A DNA stretch of 64,000 nt, from contig NC_134680.1 of NCBI RefSeq assembly GCF_024713945.1, forward strand, positions 5,949,501 through 6,013,500, read 5' to 3'. The notes beneath the pieces are model-generated. The model saw nothing but the letters and a program-made list of their open reading frames with translations, had not been told where the DNA came from and did not search any database. Origin of the DNA: Dermatophagoides farinae. Lineage: Eukaryota; Arthropoda; Arachnida; Sarcoptiformes; Pyroglyphidae. This document shows, one piece after another, positions 1-16,782 of the stretch (its first letter is position 1; each line of letters begins with the position of its first letter). The translations under genes and the position numbers were made by a program.

Positions 1-2088
1 GTATAATTAGAATAAAAAAAATTCATTCAGTTTAACTCCTCCTTGCTTTCATCGCCGTTGACTAATTATGGATGTCAACACTTTTTTTTTAACAAGACAA
101 CAATAATTAGAGGTTAATTTTCAATTCAAATGAGAAATTAAACAATGTGCATGAGATCTGTCTGTCTCTCAAATGAAATGGAATTAAGAATTGAAATTCC
201 AAAATAAAAGATGCCACAACATACACACACACACAAACACAAAATAATAACAAAGAGTCGCTCACAGATGATAGGACCCAAGATTTATTTATATTCTGAT
301 GATAATTGTAAAATCATCACATTCGATAATGTTCCAAACAAACAAACACAGACACGTGCCCGTGTTTATTGTCAACATACCTTTTATTATCGGATGATTG
401 ATTTTGTTAATTACTTAATCAATCAATAATTTAATCAGTTTGCTTGAAATTGATGACAATTGTTGAATAATTAGTAGCAGTGAAAACAAAATTATTCGAT
501 GGGCGTCAAAATTTTCAAGTTTTTTTATCATTCGAATGCAAATTTATTAAATGATGATGATGATGATCATAAACAAGAAGATGAAGATTATTTTATTTTT
601 TCATCGTTTGTTTCAATGAAATATCGGTAATTGTTGTTGTTGTTTCCGTTTATTGAATAAATGAATGTTGACAATACGCATAATGTAAATGCGTAATGAG
701 AGAAAAAAAACAAAAACAAAATTTAAAAAAAAAATGGTAATGATGGAACAACAATTAAATATCAATATATCAATATATATAATGGGGAGAAAATAGAATC
801 ATTTTATTATTAACAACGACGATGATGATGATGATAACGATAGGTTACCATTCGAAAGACAGATGGACAGACGGACAGACAGACAGACCACCATCAGCAA
901 AAAAAAAAAACATTCAGGATTCTATTTTTTTTTTCATTCGCAATAAAAATGAAAAACAAGCGTCATTAATGGAAACCCTTCCTCCATTCTTTTTTTTTCA
1001 AGGATTCTATGATCCAGGTAACTATAATTCATGCTACTACTACTAGACATTGTGATTACAATAATCCAATTCGTAATCATGATGATGATGATATCCTTTT
1101 TGGATTTATGGTCCTCCTCCTCCTCCTCCTTCAATATATATCGTGGAAGAGGTATGTGTATGTGATAAATTTTGCTACTACTACTACTACTACTACTACT
1201 ACTGGTACATCGAAGTAAAAAAAAGGGGTAAAAATTTTTGTTAAAGCATAAGTAGCGCAAATTTTTGTGGTGGAAGCATTTTACTTGTTAGTTTTAAAAT
1301 AAAAATCCATACTTTCACTGTACATTTCTCACCCTCAAATGAGAAAAATGAGGAAGAGTTAACTAGGGGGTGAACGAAAAAAAAAACAAAATGTGATGTG
1401 GTTGATGTAGTGGAGGATGTTGATGATGATGGTCAATGAATGTCTTTGACCTTGAGACAGGATTATATTTTATTTTTATTTCATTTTTTTCGTTTTCTTT
1501 TCTTTTTTTTTTTTATTTTTACTCTCTTTTTTTCCCGCCATCCTTTTTTCAGGATTGTTTTTGGGACTTGACAACTCTTTTATTGTTTCCCCACCATCAA
1601 TTACCAACTCACCCCCCCCCCGGGATACAAGAAAAGTAATTTTTTTTTATTATTATTGCACTTAAAATGTGATGATTCGACGAATTGCGCATTTCACGAC
1701 ACAACACACAACACATCTGTTGGTTGATTTAGTTATTTGGTTTATTGATTTGATTTGATTTGATTGACTGAAAATAAAAATGTTCACTCTCCCTTTTTTT
1801 ATGCATCAATAACTTTTAGATGTGAATTTTTTTTTTTTTTGTTACAACTTGAAAAATGAACAAAAAGCTTTTTTCGTTAATTAAAAAAAAAATAAAAATA
1901 AAAACAAAGTATAAATTGATGATTTGATTGGATTAATTTAATTTAATTTTTTTTTTCAATTTCATTTTCGATTCAGGTGGTTTGATTTTATCGATTTTTT
2001 TTTTGGATTTTGATTGAATTTGAATTACTGTCTACTGAGACACCACCATCTAGTGTTGGCCAATATGAATGGAAATATTTCGAATCTA
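1..2088. other. Intergenic, no gene recognised
   Basis: AT-rich sequence with short (ATG)n, (ACT)n and poly-A/T tracts. Open frames here translate to simple repeats (runs of D, S, H, T, F) with no domain-like segment. The right-hand end should contain the 3' UTR of the minus-strand dynein gene that ends at 2089. I see no tRNA or conserved coding block. Confidence 0.6.
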
Positions 2089-3313
2089 TTATTTCGTTCG
2101 ATTTTTGTTACCACCACCACCACCATCTAATAGCATGTATTTATATTCCAATATTTTATCAATTTCTGGTTCAGCAAAATTTGTATCAAAACGTGGATCT
2201 ATATCACCCATTGTACTTTGATATGATTGTTCTAAATCTATTTGTGGAAATATTTTTTCAAATTGTTGTCGTACTTGATCCATTGTTGATGTTGATTCAA
2301 TACCAATTTTAGCCACTGTATCATAACCAAATGGTAATAATATTGGTTTGGCTATATTTGTTGACACTGATGGTTTACTACGATCTTCCTGGTCAAATGT
2401 TAATCTATCAAATGCTAATGATTCAAATGCTTGATTAACGCGTTTGGTTAATGTATCCGATCGATTTGAATGATAAATAATTTGTCCACCTAATTCATAT
2501 GATATTGTCCGTAAATAACGTGTAATTTGTTTCTTAATCTCTGGATCCATATTTTGATATTCATCATATTTACTACCAATAATTGTTACCGGTATTAATA
2601 ATGGATTTTTTGGCCGATTTTCATTATTTTCATTATCAGAACGATAATAAATTGAACGTTTCAATGATAATTGTTGCATTTGTTCACATGTTTGATGATC
2701 ATTGGACAATATTGATTGTAAATGTTTACGAATCCATTTTATTATATTGTCCAATAATGTTGCCATTTTATTCGGCTGTGTTAGATCAATCACAATGATT
2801 AATGATACATTATTATTTATCGTATGATTGTTGATGGTAAATTTCAATAGATCAATAAATAATAATTCATGGCCTAGTTCCCAAATATTACATATTTTCA
2901 TACTGTTTTCATAGAATAATTGATCCTGTTGTTGTCGTAGACGATTATCCATTGTTGTTGAATCAATTTGTCTACATAAATATCGATATTCCAATGCAAT
3001 AGTTTCTTCATATTTAGATAAATCATTGGTAGATTTTGTTTGATCAATAAATCGATTTATAATTGAACTTTTACCCTAAAATAATAATTTTTAATAACAA
3101 AACAAAAAAAAAACTTTTTCATCACTTGAAACAAAAAACAGAAAAAAAACTTACACCAAAATGTGAACCAATAAACACTAATGTTGAATAACCATAAAGA
3201 TAACCGTGTTCACGTTGTACATTTAAAGATGTTTTCAATAATTTTTGTGATTCAATCCATATATCTGGCCGGTGGTCACTTTTATCATCATCATCATCAT
3301 GATTACCGGCCAT
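2089..3313 (-). CDS. DYNC2LI1: Cytoplasmic dynein 2 light intermediate chain 1
   Basis: Subunit of the dynein-2 motor that drives retrograde intraflagellar transport in cilia; in an arthropod this would mainly serve sensory cilia. Two coding exons: 3313-3155 and 3075-2089, joined across a 79-bp intron (donor GTAAGT, acceptor TTTTAG), giving 381 aa against about 351 in human. The splice rebuilds a P-loop, GSHFGGKSSI, split exactly by the intron, as in the small-GTPase-like fold of the family. Other family landmarks follow: WELG, IVIDLTQPNK, VTIIGSKYDEYQ, YELGGQIIYHSNRS, and near the C-terminus DPRFDTNFAEPEIDKI, which aligns with the human tail (DPQYAENEVDEM). The end is a Gly-rich, repeat-encoded GGGGGNKNRTK. 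The start is the only ATG upstream of the P-loop in frame. Family assignment is by remembered sequence similarity. Confidence 0.9.
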
Positions 3314-3714
3314 AATGTCTCAATGGACAATGAATATGGAAAAAACATTCGAAATTAAAAACCAAAACAAAACCATTGAGTTACCAATGGCAACCGACCA
3401 ATGTCTGTTGCACATTTTTTTTCTTTAATTCATCAGCGAAATAATAGAGAAAAACAATACAAAATTTCAACTTCCGGATTTTTTTTTGTTGAAATGAAAA
3501 AAAAATATAAACATCAGCTATTTTTATTAATAAGCATATATTGTGTGTGTGTGTGGGTGTGTATTTTTTTCTTCTCGTTATTTTCATTTTTTGGTTATAT
3601 AAAAGTGGCATTTTTTAAAGTTTCAAAAAAAAGAAAGAAAAAAAAATTAAATTCAAATTATGGGGTGTGATGTGTGTGTGTATGTTTCGCATTCATTATC
3701 AATTCTGTTTCAAA
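3314..3714. other. Short intergenic spacer
   Basis: About 400 bp between two same-strand genes. It must hold the promoter and 5' UTR of DYNC2LI1 and the 3' UTR of BTF3. A (GT)n stretch lies near 3541-3565 and another near 3665-3685. No coding block seen. Confidence 0.6.
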
Positions 3715-4459
3715 TCACTTTGTTTCATGAATCTTGGCAGCTTCATCAAAATTCTGTACCAATTCCGGTACTTCATCATCATCTTCTTCTTCAATAATCG
3801 ATGATGATGTACCAGTAGCAGCAGCACCAGCACCAGCACCAGCAGCAGCACCAACATTACTACCATCCGATTGTTCTTGTTGTTGTTGTTTTTGTGCTGC
3901 AGCAGCTGCAGCCAATAAATCGGCAACATTATTTGATTGACCACCAGCACCGGCTAAATCACTGAATAAATTATTCAAACGATTTAGATTTTCCGGTCGT
4001 AATTGATTCAATATACCAGGCATCATATCCGATATACGTTTCTGTTCCGATTGACCAGTTATAGCGAATGTATTGGCCGCCAATGATGCTTGTACTTTTG
4101 GATTTGTAAAATGTATAACAGTACCATCCTCTTTGAACATATTAACCTTTTTTTTGAAATAATGTTTTATATATAGTAAACAGGCAATGAATTTGATTAA
4201 ATCAATCATACCTCTTCAATACCAGGAATAGAATTAACGGTCAATTTTTTGAGCGAACTTTGTAACTTTTTATCATCAGTTGTTGCTGTACGATGGACAA
4301 CCTTTTTCTTCCTACGTGCTGTACCCTGTATTGTTTTCACAACAACAAGAACCATTGATGAAGATCATTTGTATTTGTGGAATTGTATAGAATAATAACA
4401 CTTACCTTGCCACCGATTCGAACTTGTGATTGAAGTTTGCTTAACTTTTCAGCATTCAT
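3715..4459 (-). CDS. BTF3: Nascent polypeptide-associated complex beta / BTF3
   Basis: Beta subunit of NAC, the ribosome-bound chaperone that shields nascent chains. Three coding exons: 4459-4406, 4325-4212 and 4146-3715, with introns of 80 and 65 bp, giving 199 aa. Exon 1 encodes [18 protein letters not shown] and exon 2 starts [12 protein letters not shown], the basic ribosome-binding RRKKK motif. Exon 3 has the NAC domain core [20 protein letters not shown] and ends [14 protein letters not shown], matching the human C-terminus (EVPDLVENFDEASK). Between them is an inserted low-complexity Ala/Gln/Gly/Ser stretch, with six Ala residues then Gln-rich sequence, longer than in vertebrates. The start is set by the family N-terminus. 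Confidence 0.95.
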
Positions 4460-6434
4460 ATTTCAAAATATGATTATGGTTATCCTATGTTATTAAGAAA
4501 AAAAAACAAACATTAGAAAATCAAAATTTGGTCAAGATTTTTTTTTTTGGTTTTATTACCAAATAAAAATTCAAATGATTGATTGACAATGACAACAACA
4601 AAAACAATGGATTGTTTTTTCCTTTTCGCTAATTAATTTTCTGTTATATAACAATATATATAATGATCACAGAATGAAAATTGAAAAACAAAAAAATTAA
4701 TGAATCAAATCAAATTACTGTTTAATGAATGAATGAATGGTGATTATGATGATGAAATGTTCCAATTGGAAATTCTCAATTCTTAATTCTCAATTTGTTG
4801 AGAAAAATTTTCAGTTCGGCGTGCTTTTTTTTTTCTCTCTCTCTCTCCTTTTGCTGTTGCTATTGTTATTGCTGCTTCTCGTGTATTACACATATACATA
4901 GATGGATGGATAAATTGAAAAATATAGGAGGAGTAAAATGAATCGAGTGTGTGTGTGTGTGTGATTGCAAAAAACAAGCATGTATTTTTCCCACATTCTA
5001 TTTCCACATAACCCAATATATTATATTGAATGAATCTAAAACAGACACACACACACAGAACACACAACACATACACATCCTTTCCCGTCTATTTTGATCT
5101 GAATAACATTGTCTATGAATTGATTCATATATATTTATTCAAATAAAAAACAAGAGAATTGTTATCTTATTATACAAAAAAAAAAAAAAATATATCGACT
5201 ATTTTTATTGACTAATTTGATTGAATAATATTCGGAAATGATTCAGAATAAATTTTTTTGTTTGTCTTTTATTTTTAAAACGGCAGCAAACTATCAAATG
5301 CTACTACTACGGTTATCACCCTCGTCAACAAAATTCGGCATCAATTGTTAATTGTATCAACATTCATGGATGCGGCCATTCATGTATGCTACTACCACTG
5401 GCCAACCACCATTATTGATGTGGATGTTGTTCATTGATGAGCACGTTTTTTTTTCTCTCTCTCTCTCTCTCAATCTCATCTCCCCTCTCCCTTTCTCTCT
5501 CTCTCTCAAACTTTTGCTCACTCACTTATTCTCATCATACACGATCTCTCTCTTTTTTACGAAAAAAAAAAAAAAATTTCTGAGCAGAATTTTTTTTTAT
5601 CCAGTTTTTCTCTCATCAAATCGTGTGTTGGTATACATACAACATTTTTATTTACAGAATCTGAATGTTTTTTTTCCTATCTCAATCATCATCAGAATTT
5701 CATAAACAAAAAAAATCTGATTTTATTTTTTTTTTTTTGTTCTCATTCATTGATTTTCATTTGCTATAATCATCAGATCATCAGAATTTTTCAATTTCTG
5801 TTTGTTGTGTAATTAATTGTGTCGTGTTGGTGTCTGTTGTGTGTGATCCACGCTGTGCACATTTTTTTTTTTTAATTTCTGGATCAAAGTTTTCAATAAA
5901 CATAATTTTGTCACATTCAGTAATTGGATCTTAGATCCGGATCTATTGATTTTCATCATTATTTTTAAGTAGTGTTTTTGTCGGTCCAAGTGCTACTGGC
6001 TGCTGTGTTTTGTGTGTATCATCCAATTATCTTTTGCCAACAACATCATCATTGATCGATTGATCGATAAAAATTGATTATTGCATCTAAAAGAAAAAAA
6101 AACGCATACGAAAATCCGAATCGACATTTTTTTTTTCACTTACACCCACCATCCCTAAATTTACCGGTAAATTTTTTTGTTTGTCGTGTTTTCCATTGAC
6201 AAATTTTTTTACTAATTTTATTTTTCCATTGTTTTCTTCAATTGAATTTAGAATTAATTTCTTTTTGTTGTTACTGTTGTTATTGTTGTTGTTTGGATCA
6301 AATAAAATCGTAAATCAAATTTTGGAACATTTTATTGTGTGGGTGTGTTTTTCATTGTTTTTTTTGTTTTGTTTGTGTAGCGTCTGTGTGTGCGTGTGTA
6401 GGTGTGTTTGTGTGCGAATGTGAATGAAATCAAT
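4460..6434. other. Intergenic region between divergent BTF3 and eIF4B
   Basis: About 2 kb shared by two divergent housekeeping genes, so it probably holds both promoters and 5' UTRs. It contains CT-rich runs (about 5452-5510), T-runs and (GT)n around 6370-6410. A non-coding first exon of eIF4B could be here, but I cannot define one. No protein-coding block recognised. Confidence 0.5.
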
Positions 6435-9400
6435 ATGTCTTCATCACAGATTCAAAATCAACAGGCAAATAATGCCGATACAAATAATAGCCAGAATGTA
6501 TCAGGTATGTAAAAATAAATAAAGAATGGATGGATCTTGATTCTAATCATCATCATTATTATCATATTATTTAGGAAAATCAAAAGGAAAACAAAAGAAA
6601 AAAGGTGAAAAATTGGATGTTGATCTTTTCTTTGCCAATACAACAACCAATTGGGCATCAATAATGGAAGATGATTCGGAGAATGATATTATTCCACCAA
6701 GTCAATATAATCTTCCGGATGCGCCAAAAGCATTGGTAAATGAAATTGATCCTTCACAATTACCATCGGTACCACCATTTAAAATACATTTACGTAATTT
6801 ACATTATGATTTGGAAAAAGAAGATCTTGAAGGATTATTTAAAAATCTTACTGTAAGTTGAATTTTTTTTTCATTTGATCAGAATATTTATTTTTTTTCA
6901 TCTTGAAAAGGTTGTCGACATTCAAATGATCAAAGATCGTACCATACGTACAGCATGGGTCGAATTTGAAACGAAACAAGATCTTATTCAAGCATTAGAT
7001 CTAAATAATCGTGCAGTTCGTGGTCGTAATATTTCAATGTCATTAGATCGTGGTGGTAGTGATCGTTATGGTAGTGGTGGTAAATTATTTTTCTTCTTTC
7101 CGTTTGTTTATCATTATTGATCTGGAATTTTTTTTTTGATTTGATTTATAAATAATAGATCGCCGTGGCCGTAGTGGATTTGGTGGCCGAGATAATACAT
7201 CAAGTGATTGGCGTTTACGAGACACAATGCCACCGAAACAAGTATATCCACCACCATCAGTTGAATCATATGATCAGGTACCAAAAACCGGCGGATATGG
7301 TGGTAATCGTGGCCCAAGACGTTATGGAGATGATGATGGTGGTTATGCTCCACCACCATCACATCGTAATGATTATAGTGGTGGACGTAGTGGTGGATAT
7401 GATGATAGAGGTGATGATCGTTCCGGCTATGATGATCGTTATGGCCGTCGTAATGATTATGGCCATCGACGTGGTAATGATTCTAGTGGTGGTATGAGTG
7501 GTGGCGATGGTGGAAATTGGAGAAGAAATGATAAGCCACAGGAAGAGCCAAGTAATTGGCGACGAGAGGTCCCATCAATACCACATCAACAACAACAAGA
7601 TCATTCATCGTATGAACAACCACGTGGTGGTCGATCATTACGTTATGATGATAATAATGTATCATCACGTGCAATGTTACCGCCACGTATGGCATCCGAT
7701 CAACAACAACAACAACAATCATCATATCGTAATGATGATACATCTGGTTATAATGATGATTTGTATTCAACACCATTACCAACTCGTACTAGCAATCAAT
7801 CAATAGATCATCATACAGATATGCAGCAACCATCTTCAAGAGCATTAAGAAATGAATCCTCCTCTGCATATGATCAGCGACGATCAATAAATGAACAATA
7901 TTATCAATCAAATGATCAATCACGATCGGGTCATCGTAATCCACCATTAATGGACCACCAACCACGTGAGCGTCTTTCATCAACACGTTCGAATGTATCG
8001 AATGTTGAACCACATTCAACTGATGATTATAGTAGTAGTGGTGGTGGGGCTGGTGGATCTGCTCCATCAACAGCTGCTGCACCAAAAGAACGTCGTAAAT
8101 TCGTCGATACATCAGTGTTGGATGCATTGAGAAAACAGGCAACCGAAACGGTTCAACCAGCAAGAGGTTCAAGTTATAGCTCAATTTTCGGTGAAGCTAA
8201 ACCTGTCGATACGACGGAAAAAGAATTGGAAATTGAGAAAAAACTTTTAAGTTCAAAACAAGCGGCCATCGCTGCAACAACAGCCGCCAATGAAGAATCC
8301 GATAAGTCAACTGATCAACAAGAATCCACAAATGATGTTGGTGGTGATGTATCAGCACCGGCTGCTACTGCTGCTATTTCTGTTTCATCTAATAATACTG
8401 CTAGTAATGATCGGCCAAATCGTATTGATCATCGAGAATATCAACATAGAGATCATCGTAGTAATGATCAAGATTCAATTCCACCAAGACGTCGTGCCAA
8501 TGGTGGTATCGGTTCAAATCGAATGGGTGGTGTTGGTGGTGGAATGCGAAGAGATTATGATGACCGAAATAATGGTGCCTTAGGTGATAGACGCATGGGC
8601 GGTGGTATGCGTGGACCAAGAGGTGATCATGATCGTGATCGAATGGGTAATAATGCACCACGTATGCGTAGAGATGGACCACGTGGAGATAGTTATATAA
8701 ATAATAGTAGCGGTGGTGGTGGATACAATGATCGTCGTAGATTTGGTGACCGCGATCGTATTGGTGGACGTCGTGGTTATGGTGATGATAATGTCGCACC
8801 ACGATATCAAGATCGTGGTCCACGTGGTGGTGGCGGCGGCGGTTATGATAATGATCGTAATCGTTATCATAGTAGCGGTAGTGATTATCATGAATGGTCT
8901 AATGATAGAGATTTAGATTCAAAACAGGTAAGATTTTAAAATTCATTAATTGATAAATTGATTTGCTTGATATTTTTTTTTCTAATTTTATTGTGAGAGA
9001 GAAAGAGAGAGGTGTATGATATGGTAGGAAAAATAATTAGCAGAAAAAAAAATTAATTCCACTAATTTTTCGCGTTATTTTATTTTTTCCCTCTTTTTTC
9101 TTGTTTTGTTTTTTTTTTTTTTTTGATGTTTTGTGATGGTGGACATTATCTGTTGAATGTTGAATGATTTGAAATTTTTTTTTGGCACTTTCAGCAAGCA
9201 AACAAAATTACTACATGTGGTATTAATATTCATCATCATTATGATCATGATTACAATGATGATATATTGATGACTAATCAATCGACAATTTTTCTATTTA
9301 TAAATCGTATGATGATGATGGTGTAAATTATGTTTATATAGTTTCATGGAAAATACGACCAAAATGATGATGCGCTCAGTATATTGATTCTTCGTTTATT

Positions 9401-9617
9401 GATTGTGATTTAAATTATCGTCCAAATTTAATAACACTTTACTACCCACTTAGAATAATAAAAGCTTTCTTGTAATTTTTTAAATCCGAAATTTCATAAT
9501 TTCTTTTCTGTTTTTTTTTTCATTATCCCAATATCAAAATAAACAAAATAGATAAGCTATGCATCAACGAACAAATTTGAACATCTTGGTGAAACCGATG
9601 ATCATGGTTCGGAATAA
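6435..9617 (+). CDS. EIF4B: Eukaryotic translation initiation factor 4B
   Basis: Cofactor of the eIF4A helicase in cap-dependent translation. Five coding exons fit: 6435-6504, 6575-6852, 6911-7079, 7159-8927 and 9552-9617, giving 783 aa. An N-terminal lysine-rich segment (KSKGKQKKKG) is followed by an acidic linker and an RRM at about residues 92-170 (FKIHLRNLHYDL, then TAWVEFETKQDLIQAL). A long DRYG-like Arg/Asp/Gly/Tyr-rich region follows. SIFGEAKPVDT near residues 514-524 is the diagnostic eIF4B motif (SIFGGAKPVDT in human). The last exon encodes ISYASTNKFEHLGETDDHGSE*, similar to the human C-terminus; it lies after a 624-bp intron and is the least certain part. Without that splice the frame ends after three more codons. 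The start is the first ATG that gives the eIF4B-like N-terminus. Confidence 0.9.
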
Positions 9618-11876
9618 ATAAATATTATTTTTTTTTTTTTTTGATCATTGATTGGTTGTTGTTGTTGCTGCTGCCGCTGCTACTGTTGTCGTTTATGGTG
9701 TGTCCATAGGTGATTATCAACAAACAAACAAAAAAAAAGAAGAAAGGATAGCTACAAAGAAAAAGAAAAAAAATTATTTTTATTTCCAAAAAAAAAAAAA
9801 ACAAATACAAAAATTTACCAACAAATCCTTTTTGATTGAAAGCAGAAAAAAAAATCTTCGTCAATTTCTTTTATTTTTTTTTCACGAGTCTTCATGTTGT
9901 GGTGGATTTTCTTCATGCTTGGTGGGTAAGTCGATGATGATTGGTGATGATGATGAATTTGTTGTTTTTGTTTCATTTTTTTTTTGTCATCTGATTTACT
10001 GATTTTTCGTTTTATCTTTTTTTTCTCTCTCTATAGATGATTATTTTATTCTCAACTTTTTAAAAATCTCTTGCCACCACAAAAAACACAGACACAAACA
10101 CACGTAAATGAATTCTGATGATTTTTTTTTTTGAAACATTTTTTTATCATTGTCACTTAAGAATTTGATTCTCATTTTCTTCTTATTGTTTTCTTACACT
10201 TACACTCACACACACACAAACACAGAACACAGAACAGAATTCTTTGTCTTCAACAACAACAACAATTTTTTTCGGTTATTTTTGAATTTTGATGATTTTC
10301 TTATTTCTTTCACACAACAACCAACCAACAAACCAATCACAAACACACATTGGATTATAATAATTGTCTTGATCAATTTTTTTTCGAAAAAAAAATATTA
10401 ATAATTTTTATCTCATTAATTCAACTTTAAATTACTTATTATATTATTATTGGTGTTTTTTTTTCTTTCTCCCAATCGTCACTGTTTATCATCATCAATC
10501 AATCAATTAAATAATCAATCATCGATGATTTAAAGAAAAAAAATTAATTTTGAAAAAAACGACGACAACAACAACAACAACATTGTGCGCACATAGATAT
10601 TGATCATTTTTTTTGTTTGAATCGAACGATTTACCATCCGGAACATTGCAAAAAAAAATAATCGATTGTTTTTGTCATCGATATCTTTATATTCGAATTT
10701 TTTTTTTTGGTTCTGTTTCGAATCTCATCTCTAATCTAGACATTTTTTTTAAAATAAATATTCAACACTTTTGAAACATTCAGGAGCTACATTTAATAAT
10801 CAATTCAATACAAGATACAAAAAAAAAACAACACCAGCAAAAGATTTAAATTACCGATTCTTATTATTATGTTCATTACCGCGAAATATTTGATTGACCG
10901 GCTACCGATAGACTTGTGAACAATTCAATTTCTCATCATCATCATCATCATTTTTTTTCAACGAATAATGTGACGATTCTCTTCATTCATCAACAATAAG
11001 TGAAACTGATTTTAAATTTGTGTGTAGTAATCGAATGTGAATGATGATTTCTTAATCACTCTCTTCATTGTCTTCTTCATTCATTCATTTGTGCTGTTTG
11101 AAACTTCCAACAAACAAACATCTTGACTGAATCAACTTGAAAAAATACTTGTCAACGAGAATTGTCTTATTTATTCTGTTGGTTTTTTTTTATATTTTGT
11201 GTATGTAATTGCGGTCGGTTGGTGCATGAGCGAGTGAGTGTGTGTGTATACAAATTATAAATATTTTAAATGTCGGTTTTTTTTCTTCTTTTCTTGTCCA
11301 TTGAATTTTGTTTTTTTTCAAAAAACTAAAAAACAAACACACACACACCTCTTTTTATACACATAAAACACACAAAATACAAAACAAAGTATAATAATAA
11401 TAATTAATTAATTAATTAAAAAGTGATTTTTTTTTCTCTCTCTCTCATTCTCACCAAACAATCACCGATTAACATCACAAGATTGAAAAAAAAAAAAATG
11501 TTTCACTTTTCATATATATGAATGAATGATGATAAATATTACTACTGATGATGATGATTTGATTTATTATTATAATAATTACACTATATATTTATTATTA
11601 TCAATTATAATTAATAATTATTCTAATTATAAAAAAAAACAAATTTTTTTCGAAAAAAGAAAAACTTTTATTATTCAAAATTATCAAGAAGGATTTTAGC
11701 AAAAAAAAATGGTTAATTTTTCTGAGAAGTTTTTTTTTATTGTATTTCATACATGATTATAAGACAGAGAGAGAGAGGTTAGTTGTTGTTTTTTTGAAAA
11801 GATTAAAAAAATGTGTTGATCATGTGTATGTGTGTGGATGGTGGTCAAGTGTTCTCATTCGTGTTGTTTTCGTTGA
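9618..11876. other. Intergenic between convergent eIF4B and AMMECR1
   Basis: 2.26 kb that should contain both 3' UTRs. AATAAA occurs overlapping the eIF4B stop codon. The rest is poly-A/T, (CA)n and (TTA)n sequence. I see no coding block or structural RNA. Confidence 0.5.
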
Positions 11877-14535
<2,659 letters not shown>

Positions 14536-16782
14536 TCACATAAGAACTTCCTTTTTCTTTTGTACAACTGTACCTGGTTTATGTTGGGCATCTGGATGAT
14601 TCATTAATTCTGGTGGACATGTCGATACGGGACTTTGTAATAATAATTGTTTCAAATCATAAAATAGGCTATTATCATCTTTGGTCACTAATGAGATGGC
14701 TTTACCATGGCGACCAGCACGACCTGTACGACCAATACGATGTGTATAATCTTCAATTGTTTTGGCCATATCATAATTGATTACTAATGAAACATTCTGA
14801 ATGTCGATACCACGACCAGCAACATCGGTTGCAACTAGAATGTCTTTTGATCCACTTTTCAATGATGCCAATGCATATTCACGTTGTTCTTGACCTTTAC
14901 CGCCGTGTAATGTACAGGCATTGAAACCCATTTTTTCCAAACTTTTCGCCAAAACATCAGCACCTTTTTTCTGATTTACAAATACTATTACCGGCGGTTC
15001 GACACCAGCTTGTAATATTTTTATCAATTTATGACGTTTTTCATTTTCGCTGACCATATAAACAATTTGTTCAGTACGTTCAGTCGGTTTACCAACGGAA
15101 CCAATATAGACTGTTGCTGGACGACGTAAATAGGAACGAGCTAAACGTTCGATTGCTGGTGGCATTGTTGCGGTAAACATTACTGTTTGTCGATAACGAT
15201 TACCAGTGGCCATTCTAGCCATTAATTTATCACCATCTTCAGCATCATCTGTATCTGGTTTTAGATTTGTAACAGGCATATGATCCAAAATTTTTTGCAC
15301 ATCAGCTTCAAAACCCATATCGATCATACGATCAGCTTCATCCAATACAATATACGTACAACGTGACAATACTAGATATCTATTTTCGAGAACATCGATT
15401 AGACGACCGGGTGTTGCAATAACAATTTCAACACCCATTCGAACACGAAAACCTTGATCTTCACGTGAAATACCACCAATTATGGTTACAGTGCGTATTT
15501 CTAATGCTGTTGCAAATTTCATTGTTTCCTCTTCAATTTGTTGCGCTAATTCACGTGTTGGTGCCAATATGATTGCGTATGGACCTTGATCAATTTCTTC
15601 TTGTCGTGTGATTTTCGGCAATGATGTTATCCATACTAATAATGGTATAAGAAATGCTAATGTTTTGCCAGAACCAGTTTCAGCTACGCCGATAATATCA
15701 CGATTCTGTAGACCAATCGGAATGGCTTGTCTTTGGATCGGTGTCGGTTCTTTATAGCCACATTTTGCAATAATATCCAATATTGATTTTGGTAGACCTT
15801 GAATTTCATTCCAGCCACGAACAGGATTCGGTATTCGGCCACCTTTAATTGTTATATTGAAATCTTCACGGAATATACGCCAATCACGTTCAGTCATTTC
15901 TGATAATGATTTCTGTGTCCAATGACGATCATCCCATAATTGTTTCTCTTCACGACGTTTAACTTTTTTCAAACGATTCTCTTCCTGTCGTTTTTCCACA
16001 TCTGACCGGCGTTTTTCCAATAGTTCCCCATAAAATTTTGATTGTTCTTTTCGTTGTTCTTTTGGATCAATACCACCAAGATGACCACGGCCAAAAAATT
16101 GTATTGTATGACGATCCTGATAAAGACGATTATAATCAGTTGATGTATCTTCGGTTGCATCCCAATCAAAGACAAATTTACGTTCATTCAATTTACGTGA
16201 TCGTCGTTTCTTTTTGATAATACCGAGATATCGTTCTTTGATCACTTCTTCTTCTTTTTCTTTTGATTTACCCAATTGTTGACGATCGTCACCACCGTCA
16301 TCTTCATTGTGATCACCACCACCACCACGGCCAGAACGATAATCTCGATCTTGACGTCCACTGCCTGTAGTTCGATCTGATCTTTCTCGATCACGATTAT
16401 CACGGCGACGATCAAGGTCTCTATCTCTTCGTCTATCACGATCACGGTCACGATCCCTATCTCTTTCGGAACGAAATGTCGATTTTGCGGCATCCATAAA
16501 TTGCATCCGTCGACGACGTTCATCATCCTGTTGACGGCGTTTTTCTGCAATCTGTTCCTGTCGTCGACGTATTGCTTCCTGTTCACGTTGTTCTTTCGTA
16601 AGGAATACAGGTTTTGATTTTGCTTCTTCTTCTTTCACCAATTTCGACTTAATCTCTTCCAATGATAGTGGTTCTTTTTCTTTACGACGTTTTTCTGCCG
16701 CTAATTTCAACATGGTTTCTTCATCCGATTCATCATCTAATTTAGAACGTTTCGTTGGTATATCATTCAAAATGGTAGCCAT
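14536..16782 (-). CDS. DDX23: DEAD-box pre-mRNA splicing helicase DDX23 (PRP28)
   Basis: U5 snRNP helicase (Prp28, U5-100K) that helps exchange U1 for U6 at the 5' splice site. Intronless, 748 aa from the ATG at 16782 ([14 protein letters not shown]); an upstream in-frame ATG at 16878 would add 32 hydrophobic residues and is rejected. Residues 105-136 are an RD-rich, RS-like tract, the site of SR-kinase action in the human protein. Helicase motifs: Q motif GYKEPTPIQ (342-350), AETGSGKT (367-374), [12 protein letters not shown] (481-484), TAT (537-539), [10 protein letters not shown] and [10 protein letters not shown]. The tail [11 protein letters not shown] is specific to the PRP28 subfamily. 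It diverges from TMEM161 across 371 bp. Confidence 0.97.
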   Translation of the reverse strand: MATILNDIPTKRSKLDDESDEETMLKLAAEKRRKEKEPLSLEEIKSKLVKEEEAKSKPVFLTKEQREQEAIRRRQEQIAEKRRQQDDERRRRMQFMDAAKSTFRSERDRDRDRDRDRRRDRDLDRRRDNRDRERSDRTTGSGRQDRDYRSGRGGGGDHNEDDGGDDRQQLGKSKEKEEEVIKERYLGIIKKKRRSRKLNERKFVFDWDATEDTSTDYNRLYQDRHTIQFFGRGHLGGIDPKEQRKEQSKFYGELLEKRRSDVEKRQEENRLKKVKRREEKQLWDDRHWTQKSLSEMTERDWRIFREDFNITIKGGRIPNPVRGWNEIQGLPKSILDIIAKCGYKEPTPIQRQAIPIGLQNRDIIGVAETGSGKTLAFLIPLLVWITSLPKITRQEEIDQGPYAIILAPTRELAQQIEEETMKFATALEIRTVTIIGGISREDQGFRVRMGVEIVIATPGRLIDVLENRYLVLSRCTYIVLDEADRMIDMGFEADVQKILDHMPVTNLKPDTDDAEDGDKLMARMATGNRYRQTVMFTATMPPAIERLARSYLRRPATVYIGSVGKPTERTEQIVYMVSENEKRHKLIKILQAGVEPPVIVFVNQKKGADVLAKSLEKMGFNACTLHGGKGQEQREYALASLKSGSKDILVATDVAGRGIDIQNVSLVINYDMAKTIEDYTHRIGRTGRAGRHGKAISLVTKDDNSLFYDLKQLLLQSPVSTCPPELMNHPDAQHKPGTVVQKKKEVLM

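Noticed and set aside
934-1260. Overlapping open frames on both strands rich in S, D, T and L
   Set aside because: They are translations of (ATG)n, (ACT)n and (CCT)n microsatellites.
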